Part shown: one piece after another, positions 1-6,813 of the stretch | Numbering within the stretch: position 1 is the stretch's first letter | Layout: each line of letters begins with the position of its first letter | NCBI GenBank assembly: GCA_017428285.1 | Contig: JAFRRE010000107.1 | Location: 1 to 40,370 of the forward strand | Direction of reading: 5' to 3' | Length of the DNA: 40,370 nucleotides | Origin: Bacteroidales bacterium | GTDB taxonomy: Bacteria > Bacteroidota > Bacteroidia > Bacteroidales > F082 | Program-made: the position numbers and the translations under genes | Notes under the pieces: model-generated | Seen by the model: only the letters and a program-made list of their open reading frames with translations | What the model was told of the DNA's origin: nothing | The model's database searches: none

Positions 1-2
1 CA

Positions 3-413
3 CACATATGTACAATTTCATGCACTTTATTTTTATTGCACTTACTCATGGTCTCGTGCATTAAACCAAAAACCTGCCATCAGGCAGTCAAAGTGGTCAA
101 CAATTCGGAAAACACAATCTCCGTTAGAAATCTCTCAATGTCTCAGCATGATGGTGTTGAATATGTTTGGTTATTTGACAAAGGGCAATCGGTCTCGCCG
201 CAAGAGACTGCCACTATCCAAGTTATCATAAGACGTTGTTTAGAAGAGTATCGCAACACTCCGATGTATTATATCTTGCCGGAAGGTTATCCTAGCATAA
301 AAACAACGAGAGACTCGTTATTTATTGTTTATGATATTCTAAAAACCATTGATCTTGATGAATTAGGAGTAGATTCTTTAGTGAGAACCGATTATACTGT
401 TTATTACCCATAG
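3..413 (+). CDS. Small lipoprotein, 5' end outside the window
   Basis: The reading frame is open from the left edge of the window to the TAG at 413, so the real start most likely lies upstream. A TTG at 36 would remove most of the signal peptide. The first residues form a hydrophobic stretch ending in LLMVSC, which fits a lipoprotein signal with the cysteine as the lipidated residue. The mature part (NNSENTISV near the start, TDYTVYYP at the end) resembles the next gene, which has IIKNESDKEIVI and LDWTLNYKP at matching places, so the two are probably paralogues. I recognise the pattern as a small lipoprotein family common in Bacteroidota but know no function for it. Its place in front of toxin-immunity cassettes makes a protective, immunity-like role possible; this is inference. 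Confidence 0.6.
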   Translation, partial: HICTISCTLFLLHLLMVSCIKPKTCHQAVKVVNNSENTISVRNLSMSQHDGVEYVWLFDKGQSVSPQETATIQVIIRRCLEEYRNTPMYYILPEGYPSIKTTRDSLFIVYDILKTIDLDELGVDSLVRTDYTVYYP

Positions 414-443
414 GGTCATTTTTTTTGTTATCTAACTAAAATA

Positions 444-908
444 ATGAAAGCATATAAAACATATTTAGTGTTCTTAATTGTTCTACCATTGCTTATAAAC
501 AGTAATTGCAAACATGATGATGAACACCCTTCATTTATCATAAAGAATGAATCGGACAAGGAAATTGTTATTCAGTTCTCTCTTTATGGGCCAATAAGCC
601 ATGACCCATGCTGCATGAAGCCCAATTCTTCATTTGAATATTCAGAACTATTACATACAAAAGTTGTTTTTCCCAATTCGGAAACCAATTTTTATTGGAT
701 AGGGGAGATGATGACCCAACATACGTCCGATACATTATATGTTGGGGCATTCTATCTTGATGATATCGTTTCTTTATCGTGCGAAGAGTTTGAGCAACTA
801 TTTCCCTTAAAAAAAGAATGGAATCTAACCTTTTCACAATTAGAAGATCTTGATTGGACTTTGAATTATAAGCCACAAGCTTTAACTATCGATTTGACTA
901 AAGACTGA
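444..908 (+). CDS. Small lipoprotein, paralogue of the preceding gene
   Basis: A 154-residue protein starting 30 bases after the previous stop, probably in the same operon. It has a basic N-terminus (MKAYK), a hydrophobic segment and a cysteine at about residue 22 (LINSNC). That is a loose lipobox, with Asn before the Cys, but the phylum tolerates this, so a lipoprotein is likely. The mature domain opens with a beta-rich motif (FIIKNESDKEIVIQF) and closes with LEDLDWTLNYKP, echoing the neighbour. It has a Cys-Cys pair at DPCCMKP. The function is unknown. It could be an immunity protein for a toxin acting in the cell envelope, judging only by location. Confidence 0.65.
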   Translation: MKAYKTYLVFLIVLPLLINSNCKHDDEHPSFIIKNESDKEIVIQFSLYGPISHDPCCMKPNSSFEYSELLHTKVVFPNSETNFYWIGEMMTQHTSDTLYVGAFYLDDIVSLSCEEFEQLFPLKKEWNLTFSQLEDLDWTLNYKPQALTIDLTKD

Positions 909-954
909 CAGCACAAACACATTTATTCCATAAAAGAATAGTTGAATATCCGCC

Positions 955-1539
955 ATGGCAAAGTACTCTATAATAAAGCAATTTGTTATTGTTGTCCTGT
1001 TGAGTATTCAAATTGGACTTAATGCTCAATCAAGGCTATCTCTATGTTACAGGTTGGATGTAATTCCACAAATTGATTATTATTACAATTCTTTGGACAG
1101 TATTCTCCAGGCTCGTTTAGGAGACAATTATCTCTTCCGATTTACAGTCATGCCATCGTTTAATCCTGAATATGCAATACAAATAGAATCAGCTGAAGAA
1201 CAGTATTACTTAAAGGTAATCTCGTTTGACAAAAATCTATGGTATGCAAAAGACGCTACGGGCATCAATATAGATGAATGCTTCGTTGAACTGAAAACGG
1301 AACTTGCGGAACAAGTGTTGTATTTAAGCAGGCAATTCGTTGACAACAAAATAGATAGTGTTTCTGTTGGAAGCACTATTGATGGAGATTTGTATCAATT
1401 TGAGATAAACGAAAATGGGGTGATTTCTTGTGGACAAATTTGGGAACCTGCTCTTGATAGTCCTTTGAATCGTTTTTGTTTATTATGTGCTCAATTGAAG
1501 GATTTGTGCTTGACTGAAAACAAGTCTAATAACCAATAA
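955..1539 (+). CDS. Exported protein of unknown function
   Basis: A 194-residue protein. The first 25 residues (hydrophobic core FVIVVLLSIQIGL, then NAQS) look like a signal peptidase I signal, so the protein should be periplasmic or secreted. No domain is recognised. The mature part is acidic, mixed alpha/beta in appearance, and ends in a cysteine-rich stretch (RFCLLCAQLKDLCL). It lies 46 bases after the lipoprotein gene on the same strand and is followed by a new promoter at 1548, so it is probably the last gene of that unit. An immunity role is possible from context only. Confidence 0.6.
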   Translation: MAKYSIIKQFVIVVLLSIQIGLNAQSRLSLCYRLDVIPQIDYYYNSLDSILQARLGDNYLFRFTVMPSFNPEYAIQIESAEEQYYLKVISFDKNLWYAKDATGINIDECFVELKTELAEQVLYLSRQFVDNKIDSVSVGSTIDGDLYQFEINENGVISCGQIWEPALDSPLNRFCLLCAQLKDLCLTENKSNNQ

Positions 1540-1547
1540 AAATTCCC

Positions 1548-1555
1548 TATCTTTG
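1548..1555 (+). promoter_or_regulatory. Promoter -7 element TATCTTTG
   Basis: TATCTTTG matches the Bacteroidota primary-sigma -7 consensus TAnnTTTG and sits 9 bases after the stop of the exported-protein gene. A short reading frame starts 20 bases downstream at 1575. The match is by eye and no transcript evidence is available. Confidence 0.45.
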
Positions 1556-1574
1556 CAGCCCAAAACGGCGAACG

Positions 1575-1688
1575 ATGATTTCAATCCAAAACCCGAGCAT
1601 GCATTTCACCAGCGAAGGCCTCTACACCTATATATCCCCAGTTCTGGCGGATTTGCAATCCGCCAGCCTCGAATATCAGCATTTGTAA
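1575..1688 (+). CDS. Possible 37-residue peptide or truncated gene start
   Basis: An ATG frame 20 bases behind a TAnnTTTG element. Its first 20 or so codons (MISIQNPSMHFTSEG) look like ordinary coding sequence. The rest runs into the palindromic repeat that starts at 1633 and stops there. The simplest reading is the 5' end of a gene cut off by the repeat element. It may equally be non-coding. I do not recognise it. Confidence 0.2.
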   Translation: MISIQNPSMHFTSEGLYTYISPVLADLQSASLEYQHL

Positions 1689-1831
1689 TGCGAGAAAAAA
1701 GGCTTGCGTAACTGGATGAAAACCATTATCTTTGACGCCGAAACATAAAAAACATGAGAGCTCGTGTTTACATAGGGGATTGCAAATCCCCAAGTTCAGC
1801 CCCAGCGGATTGCAAATCCGCTGGAACGGGC
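1633..1831 (+). repeat. Palindrome-rich interspersed repeat, copy A
   Basis: About 200 bases that recur nearly unchanged at 6562-6761. The element contains several short palindromes built on GGATTTGCAATCC: CTGGCGGATTTGCAATCCGC near 1644, GGGGATTGCAAATCCCC near 1776 and AGCGGATTGCAAATCCGCT near 1804. It also contains the promoter-like pair TTG (1704) and TATCTTTG (1727). Families of such palindromes are common in Bacteroidota and behave like REP elements. The repeat ends about a dozen bases before a toxin C-terminal fragment begins. Reading frames run through it, but the protein sequence they give is an artefact of the palindromes. Confidence 0.8.
1704..1734 (+). promoter_or_regulatory. Promoter carried inside repeat copy A
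   Basis: TTG at 1704-1706, a 20-base spacer, then TATCTTTG at 1727-1734. This fits the two-part promoter of the phylum (a TTTG-like -33 box and TAnnTTTG at -7). The same pair with the same spacing is kept in repeat copy B at 6634-6664. It points towards the toxin fragment and the Imm26-like gene that follow. Confidence 0.5.
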
Positions 1832-1842
1832 ACCTTGCATCA

Positions 1843-2043
1843 AAAACAAATAGAAGCACTTTAAAGTATGACGTTGTCGAAACAGGTTTAACCAAGATGC
1901 AAGCTCGAGTAAGGGAACAATATTGGATAAACTATTTTGGCATGGAAAAGAATGGAGGACAATTGTATAATCAGATTAATTCAATAGCTCCTAAATATTG
2001 GAATAACTTTAGTATTAAAATAGAAGTAACAAATTTGCCATGA
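1843..2043 (+). pseudogene. C-terminal remnant of a toxin tip, GIY-YIG (URI)-like
   Basis: Only the last roughly 65 residues of a toxin domain remain, joined upstream to the palindromic repeat. The segment TGLTKMQARVREQYWI followed by KNGGQLYNQINSI looks like the second half of a GIY-YIG/URI-fold nuclease, where a conserved Glu (here in VREQ) precedes an Asn-containing turn. The GIY-YIG half itself is missing, so the fragment should be inactive. Its stop codon overlaps the start of the next gene (ATGA at 2040-2043), the arrangement expected for a toxin and its immunity gene. That it is a toxin remnant is well supported by context. The nuclease family is my reading of the motif and could be wrong. 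Confidence 0.55.
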
Positions 2044-2489
2044 CAAGAATTGTATGTAAAAAAGGAGATGTTTTCTCCATTGATACTGATTGTGGGAAAC
2101 GCTACATTCAATATATTTGTAACGACATCAATCAATTGAATGGAAATGTAATAAGTGTCTTTAAAGATGAAACGCTAAAAGAAGTGGATTTTTACATTCA
2201 TACCACAGTTGCTGCCGGAGTGAAGTTTTTCGGGTGGCAGAAAATTGGCAAACAGCCCATACCTGATATATCCGACATCGTGTTTTTCACGGAAATAAGT
2301 GAAATTGTGAGGAAAGTGGTTCACAATAATGCCGATGTAAATTGGAGAGTTTGGACGATAAGCGGAACCGATGCGTATGTTAAAGATTTGCCTGATGTAG
2401 AGTGTTACGAGGGATCGGTTTGGCCTCCGTGCGACATTCCTGACATATTATGTGGCCGTAATAAGTATTACAAAAGGTTTGTCAGATAA
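2040..2489 (+). CDS. Immunity protein, Imm26-like
   Basis: A 149-residue cytoplasmic protein with no signal peptide. The N-terminal pattern KKGDVFSIDTDCGKRYIQYI, followed by NGNVISVFKD, VDFYIHTTV, WQKIGKQP and WRVWTISG, agrees with the Imm26 immunity family as I know it from Bacteroidota. The start overlaps the stop of the toxin remnant by four bases, so the pair was translated as a coupled unit. With the toxin body gone, this gene is an orphan immunity gene that may still protect against neighbours carrying the intact toxin. It would now depend on the promoter inside repeat copy A. A hairpin element follows at 2509. Confidence 0.65.
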   Translation: MTRIVCKKGDVFSIDTDCGKRYIQYICNDINQLNGNVISVFKDETLKEVDFYIHTTVAAGVKFFGWQKIGKQPIPDISDIVFFTEISEIVRKVVHNNADVNWRVWTISGTDAYVKDLPDVECYEGSVWPPCDIPDILCGRNKYYKRFVR

Positions 2490-2508
2490 AGAGATTATGG
2501 AAAGTCTT

Positions 2509-2606
2509 TTTCGGGGCGGTAGCCGCTGCCCCGAAACCTTTCCATGCAAGCGCAGCGCAGCAAGGAAAACCCATTTATGAAAGATTTATGTTAGATTTAT
2601 GTCCAA
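2509..2606 (+). repeat. Cassette-junction element, copy 1
   Basis: The element starts with a hairpin of nine perfect pairs (2509-2517 with 2528-2536, arms TTTCGGGGC and GCCCCGAAA) and ends with AGATTTATGTCCAA at 2593-2606. A diverged version with a weaker hairpin and the identical 14-base end lies at 3604-3696. Both follow an immunity gene and precede the next toxin tip, so the element marks cassette borders. The hairpin has no T tract, so it is not a standard terminator. Confidence 0.5.
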
Positions 2607-3083
2607 AGAAAACAAAACCTCCACCGAAAAAATCAACAAACTTTCTAAAGCAAAAGGTCTTTTGGATGATGATTGTTTGAATTATGATTCTGCATTGGAA
2701 GACCATTCTGCTTATAACCCTAATGATAATACTATCAAAGTGGGAAACACAGGCCTAAATAGAGGTAGAGGTTGGGCAAAATCCAGTATCGAACACGAAT
2801 TGAATCATTTTGAGTTATACGATTATCAAGCAATGATGGATGGGAGCCCTTATATGGAGGAAAATGTGCTTGATTTTATGCATATCGAACAGAGGTAAAT
2901 AACGTGCTTAACAATGGCTTGTCATGGAAAGAATACAACGAAGTGCTTGGTAAGATGAGATATTATCTAGGCCAAGGTGGACTTTATATTCCCGACCCAA
3001 TGGCGGGGTTTACTAGTGGTTTTAGTTCAAGTTATACTTTTAAAATGTATTGGTCATGGATAAGAAGTTTCTATACATTCTGA
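2599..3083 (+). pseudogene. Zincin-like toxin tip (HELNH), broken by a one-base frameshift
   Basis: The first frame (2599-2898) contains SSIEHELNHFELYDY with HExxH at residues 66-70, the zinc-binding signature of zincin proteases. It then runs into a premature stop. The neighbouring frame continues with AYRTEVNNVLNNGLSW, KEYNEVLGKMRYYLGQ and a tail ending in MYWSWIRSFYTF, stopping at 3083. One extra T in the T run at 2874-2877 would join the two frames exactly. The AYRTE plus GLSW pattern after the HExxH fits toxin metallopeptidase tips as I know them. There is no Rhs core in front, so this is an orphan tip starting at the junction element. The end overlaps the following immunity gene by 28 bases. 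Confidence 0.6.
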
Positions 3084-3598
3084 CGGTTGTTATTGCTTTT
3101 TCGTTGTTTTCCGTTCCTACACTTAAAGCGCAAACTGCCGACATGTCAATAAAGATTGAATCAGAGACCGACACAATATATAGTAATCAGAAAGGGAGAA
3201 TCTTGGTCAGTTTTTATAAAAAGTGTTGGTTTCCCTCAAGAATTAAAATACAGCGGCTAATCAGATATGATGTTAATGCGTCAAGGACTTGTGCAATATA
3301 TCTGGAAATTTCAAAAGATGGAACAGTATACAAATCTATGAATGCAATGTTGGTGAAGTATTCCAAGGAATCCTTTTTAATCTCCAAAAGGCATCCGGTA
3401 ATAATAACTGGTTCAATTGATGTCGGAAAAGCATTTACAGAAGAACAACTTGAAAAGATTAAGAATCATCAAGATGGCTACCATTGGAATTCAAAAAACA
3501 CTGATTATGGGGAGTATAAGTTGCGAGCTGTATATTATTCCGAATCTGGCGACACTGTTTATTCCAATCCTGTGATAATCCATTATTTGGAAAAATGA
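3056..3598 (+). CDS. Exported immunity candidate of the HELNH tip
   Basis: A 180-residue protein. I choose the ATG at 3056 (MDKKFLYIL) over the TTG at 3050, because it gives a clean signal peptide ending PTLKAQ and its paralogue starts at the matching ATG. The mature domain contains SIKIESETDTIYSNQ, CAIYLEISKDG and DYGEYKLRAVYY, a beta-rich pattern shared with the frameshifted gene at 6786-7332. The gene begins inside the last 28 bases of the toxin tip, in another frame, as expected for a coupled toxin-immunity pair. Export suggests that the toxin acts in, or enters through, the periplasm. The immunity role is inferred from position and recurrence; the family is not one I can name. Confidence 0.65.
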   Translation: MDKKFLYILTVVIAFSLFSVPTLKAQTADMSIKIESETDTIYSNQKGRILVSFYKKCWFPSRIKIQRLIRYDVNASRTCAIYLEISKDGTVYKSMNAMLVKYSKESFLISKRHPVIITGSIDVGKAFTEEQLEKIKNHQDGYHWNSKNTDYGEYKLRAVYYSESGDTVYSNPVIIHYLEK

Positions 3599-3603
3599 TT
3601 TCC

Positions 3604-3696
3604 GTTTCGAAGTAGCTGTCGCTCCGAAACTGTTCCTCAAACAAAACGCAGAGAGAAAAGGCATTTACTAAATAATCATGTAAGATTTATGTCCAA
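3604..3696 (+). repeat. Cassette-junction element, copy 2
   Basis: A diverged copy of the element at 2509-2606. It has a shorter hairpin (GTTTCG at 3604-3609 with CGAAAC at 3625-3630, a related loop) and the same 14-base end AGATTTATGTCCAA at 3683-3696. It sits between the immunity gene and the Rhs-core fragment. Confidence 0.45.
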
Positions 3697-3743
3697 CATA
3701 AAAAGAATCTTTCTAATTTCGCGTATTAAAAAAAGAGCAAGGC

Positions 3744-5036
3744 GTGTATCGTGAACCAAATATAAGATATGTTTCAACTGTTGCCTGGGGCAACCTGCGG
3801 AATCCCACCACCTGGAGCGGGTGTTTCACGGGCACTCCTTTGATTGACCGAGGTTTTACAGGACATGAGCATCTTTATGGATTCGGCCTCATTAATATGA
3901 ATGGGCGAATGTATGACCCAGTGATGAGTTCATTCCTCTCGGTGGACAGCTATGTACAGGATCCTGAGAACTCGCAGAATTTCAACAGGTATGCTTATTG
4001 CTTTAATAACCCATTAAGGTATACTGACCCCAGTGGAGAAGTGGTCGTAATTGACGACATCATTGCTGCTGCCATTGTGGGAGCCATTATCAACGGAGTG
4101 GTGCAGACGGCTTCGGGGCATGTCGATAGTTTTGGTGATTGGTGTTTGGCCACGGTCATTGGCGGTGCCGCTGGCGCGGCTGGAGCTTGGGCTGGCGGTG
4201 CGGCGGCAGGCTCTCTAGCAGGTTTTTACGGCGGTGCCGTTAGTGGTGCCGTTGGTGGTGCAACTGGAGGTTTCATCAACGGAGCTGGCAATACATGGAT
4301 GAACGGAGGCAGTTTTAGTGACGGATTGGCGAGCGGCTTCTATGGAGCAGGAACTGGTTTTTTAGGAGGAGGCTTGATGGGAGGCTTGATGGGAGGGATT
4401 AGTGCTTGGAATAGAGGGTATCGTTTTTTGGATGGCAGGGGAACACCTTCTTACTTTCATGTAAAAGACATGCCTGAAGCATATGTAAACAATACTGGTT
4501 TCGATAAAAAAAGATGGGATATCAATCCAGAAGTAAAAGCGGATTATAATAGGAGATTAAGGTATAATGCGATAGAATTATTCGATGATTATACAAAGTT
4601 TAATACTTCAACTATTACTACCGACCCATCTTTTTTGAACACAACTGATGGGAAAAGTGAAATATGGATTAATTCCAACGGTTATTTGGGATCATTGGAA
4701 GGCGAGGCATATGGGGCCACAATTCCCTATGATAATGGAATAACCAAAGTGCTAATATCACCTTCTGTTGTTGATTATATTGGCACAGAAAACGATGCCT
4801 TTTTTGGAGCTATTTTAGGTCATGAATATACCCATGCTGTGCATTATTATTTTGGACTGCCTGTTTCACAAGACGGCCCAAGTGAAGCTGCAGCGTTGGA
4901 ATTCACAAAAGCATATTGTTATAGCCATGGAATGTCTACTACAAACATAAACTATAATTTCAAAAGACTGACAACTTATCCAGACTTCTATATCATCCCT
5001 AAAGAATATCCGTTTTCAATACATAATTTTAAATAA
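3744..5036 (+). CDS. Rhs-core fragment with HEYTH metallopeptidase toxin tip
   Basis: A 430-residue protein read from a GTG. The frame is open back to 3717 and the true N-terminus is unclear. Residues 36-98 are the end of an Rhs repeat-associated core (RGFTGHEHLYGFGLINMNGR, then FLSVDSY, NRYAYCFNNPLRYTDPSGE). Residues 100-220 are rich in Gly and Ala with membrane-like stretches, often seen between core and tip. The C-terminal domain contains LGHEYTHAVHYYF with HExxH at 360-364 and acidic residues at 381 and 386 as possible third zinc ligands, which suggests a zinc protease toxin. The long Rhs barrel is absent, so this is a displaced 3' cassette rather than a full effector. The next gene starts two bases after its stop. 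Confidence 0.75.
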   Translation: MYREPNIRYVSTVAWGNLRNPTTWSGCFTGTPLIDRGFTGHEHLYGFGLINMNGRMYDPVMSSFLSVDSYVQDPENSQNFNRYAYCFNNPLRYTDPSGEVVVIDDIIAAAIVGAIINGVVQTASGHVDSFGDWCLATVIGGAAGAAGAWAGGAAAGSLAGFYGGAVSGAVGGATGGFINGAGNTWMNGGSFSDGLASGFYGAGTGFLGGGLMGGLMGGISAWNRGYRFLDGRGTPSYFHVKDMPEAYVNNTGFDKKRWDINPEVKADYNRRLRYNAIELFDDYTKFNTSTITTDPSFLNTTDGKSEIWINSNGYLGSLEGEAYGATIPYDNGITKVLISPSVVDYIGTENDAFFGAILGHEYTHAVHYYFGLPVSQDGPSEAAALEFTKAYCYSHGMSTTNINYNFKRLTTYPDFYIIPKEYPFSIHNFK

Positions 5037-5038
5037 AC

Positions 5039-6514
5039 ATGAATCACACATCATTTTTCTCTATATTCTTATTGCTATTCTTTGCGATAACCAATGCTTT
5101 GGGGCAAACAAGAATTTACCACACTTCAACAGAGTTGTTGAAACTTGAAACTTATGATTTTGATAAAGATACAATTATCTCCAACAGATATTTCCGTTTG
5201 TATCTTGACGGAGAATACTATGCTTTGGAATGCCACCATCTTGTGACAATCAATTACGACCATCGCTACGATAGTCACGATTCCACTTTTCTGTCCATTG
5301 GAACATATATCACCCAAGACAATACGATCCAAATGAAGGACAGCCTGAATGGGTTTTCATTGATGGCTGTTGTTGACAATGAAAACAGCATAAGTTTCCG
5401 TCAAGGATTTGGAAATGTTATTGATAAGACGATGGTTTTTTACGAGGAAACAACACAAAAAATACCAGGTATTATCAATCCTATTATCTATGACCATCAC
5501 TTGGATTTGGATTTATTCCGACAAAACAAAGACACAAAAAGACTCAAATTCGGCTATTACGAATCCAGTTTCTGCAAGCTCAATATAATCGAAGATGGAA
5601 GATACGTATTATTCAAACAATACCCAAGAGATACCATCTCTAAAGGCAGATGGAAACGCGAAGGCAATCTTCTTGCCCTTATGGATGAGCATCTCGACCA
5701 ACCATTTTACGCCACTCTTGAAAAAGAACGAGGCAATAAGATTACGATTCCCACTATGCCCTGTGTACTATTCAATAATACGATTATTGATAAAACCTTT
5801 ATCTACACTGGTTATGACGAAAACATTCCACCGGACGCAGAATTGGCGAAACCTATGATGGGAAAGGATTATTTGAACGCAGTTTTCAACTCAAATACAG
5901 ATGCCAAAGAGACCCTAGTGGTTTATTTCTATGATAATGAATACTCCATAGAGCAAATGCTTATTAATTATGGGAATTTCGACGCTATTATTTTCGTGCA
6001 CACAATATCATATGGCCAGTATTCCAAAGATGGCTTTTTGCTTCATTTGAAAGATAGTTTGAATGGTTATGAAATGGATTTTGAACTGTCAGCAGACACC
6101 AGTAAGATTACCATGACAAAAGGCTATTGTCTTTGGGAAGACAGTTCTTTTTATCTAGTTGAACAGACATGGCATTATCCCGACTTTGCTTATCATGGCG
6201 ATGCAGAAGAAATAACGCATCCTTTTGATGCCTATCTTTCACAAGACATGCTACAACCTCTTCACTACGGCAACTATCGCTTTTTTTATAACGGCAATTA
6301 TCCTCATGATTTGATGCTATCAGAGGATGGAACTTTCGAGTTTTATGTTTGGGATAGCCAATTTTCAAAAGGCAAGTGGTATCGAAAAGGAAACGTTCTT
6401 TTACTTTATGACACTTGTATAGAACAGCCGTTTTATGTCCTAATAGACCAAGATGGAATTGTTCCATATTTGCCAGGCCTGTTTGGAAAAGTAAAAAGCG
6501 GCAGTGACGATTAA
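5039..6514 (+). CDS. Exported tandem-duplicated protein, candidate immunity to the HEYTH tip
   Basis: A 491-residue protein with a signal peptide of about 22 residues (hydrophobic SIFLLLFFAITNALG, then Q). It starts two bases after the toxin stop, so the two are probably translated together. The mature protein consists of two homologous halves with a period near 240 residues: KDSLNG at 100 and 338, SKGRWKREGN at 201 with SKGKWYRKGN at 443, and QPFYATL with QPFYVLI. I know no named family for it. The position directly behind a toxin tip and the export signal argue for an immunity protein acting outside the cytoplasm. Two binding modules could bind two toxin molecules or two faces of one. Confidence 0.65.
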   Translation: MNHTSFFSIFLLLFFAITNALGQTRIYHTSTELLKLETYDFDKDTIISNRYFRLYLDGEYYALECHHLVTINYDHRYDSHDSTFLSIGTYITQDNTIQMKDSLNGFSLMAVVDNENSISFRQGFGNVIDKTMVFYEETTQKIPGIINPIIYDHHLDLDLFRQNKDTKRLKFGYYESSFCKLNIIEDGRYVLFKQYPRDTISKGRWKREGNLLALMDEHLDQPFYATLEKERGNKITIPTMPCVLFNNTIIDKTFIYTGYDENIPPDAELAKPMMGKDYLNAVFNSNTDAKETLVVYFYDNEYSIEQMLINYGNFDAIIFVHTISYGQYSKDGFLLHLKDSLNGYEMDFELSADTSKITMTKGYCLWEDSSFYLVEQTWHYPDFAYHGDAEEITHPFDAYLSQDMLQPLHYGNYRFFYNGNYPHDLMLSEDGTFEFYVWDSQFSKGKWYRKGNVLLLYDTCIEQPFYVLIDQDGIVPYLPGLFGKVKSGSDD

Positions 6515-6561
6515 ACCATAATAGTGAAATACTATTGCAAAGCTGAAGCACATCTGGTCCG

Positions 6562-6761
6562 TATCTCCAGTTCTGGCGGATTTGCAATCCGTCAGCCTCG
6601 AATATCAGCATTTGTAATGCGAGAAAAAAAAGGTTGCGTAATTGGATGAAAACCATTATCTTTGACGCCGAAACATAAAAAACATGAGAGCTCGTGTTTA
6701 CATAGGGGATTGCAAATCCCCAAGTTCAGCCCCAGCGGATTTGCAATCCGCAGGAACGGGG
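6562..6761 (+). repeat. Palindrome-rich interspersed repeat, copy B
   Basis: Second copy of the 200-base element at 1633-1831, differing at only a few positions, mostly in the palindrome arms and an A run. It carries the same palindromes and the same internal promoter pair. It ends exactly where the remnant of a toxin C-terminus begins. An ATG inside it (6684) opens a frame that is fused in phase to the next gene; I treat that as accidental. Confidence 0.8.
6634..6664 (+). promoter_or_regulatory. Promoter carried inside repeat copy B
   Basis: TTG at 6634-6636, a 20-base spacer and TATCTTTG at 6657-6664, identical in layout to copy A. It points at the immunity paralogue starting at 6786 and would leave a leader of roughly 115 bases. 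Confidence 0.5.
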
Positions 6762-6813
6762 TTATTCATTTCAAATGTATTGGTCATGGTTAAAAAGGTT
6801 TTATGGTTTCTGA
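6760..6813 (+). pseudogene. Last 17 codons of a second HELNH-type toxin tip
   Basis: The frame reads SFQMYWSWLKRFYGF then stop. The intact-looking end of the tip at 2599-3083 reads TFKMYWSWIRSFYTF then stop. In both places the immunity gene starts at the same point inside this tail, with a 28-base overlap. The rest of the toxin is gone and the palindromic repeat abuts the remnant. Confidence 0.5.

Noticed and set aside
1732..1842. Start of a longer open frame running through repeat copy A into the toxin remnant
   Set aside because: The protein sequence in this part comes from the palindromes of the repeat and does not resemble the toxin family; only the part after 1843 does.
6108..6656. 182-codon open frame on the minus strand
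   Set aside because: It is antisense to the duplicated exported protein and to the repeat; it has no promoter, and its composition does not look like protein.
6684..6785. In-frame ATG inside repeat copy B fused to the immunity paralogue
   Set aside because: The added residues are repeat-derived and would block the signal peptide that starts at the ATG at 6786, the site used by the paralogue.
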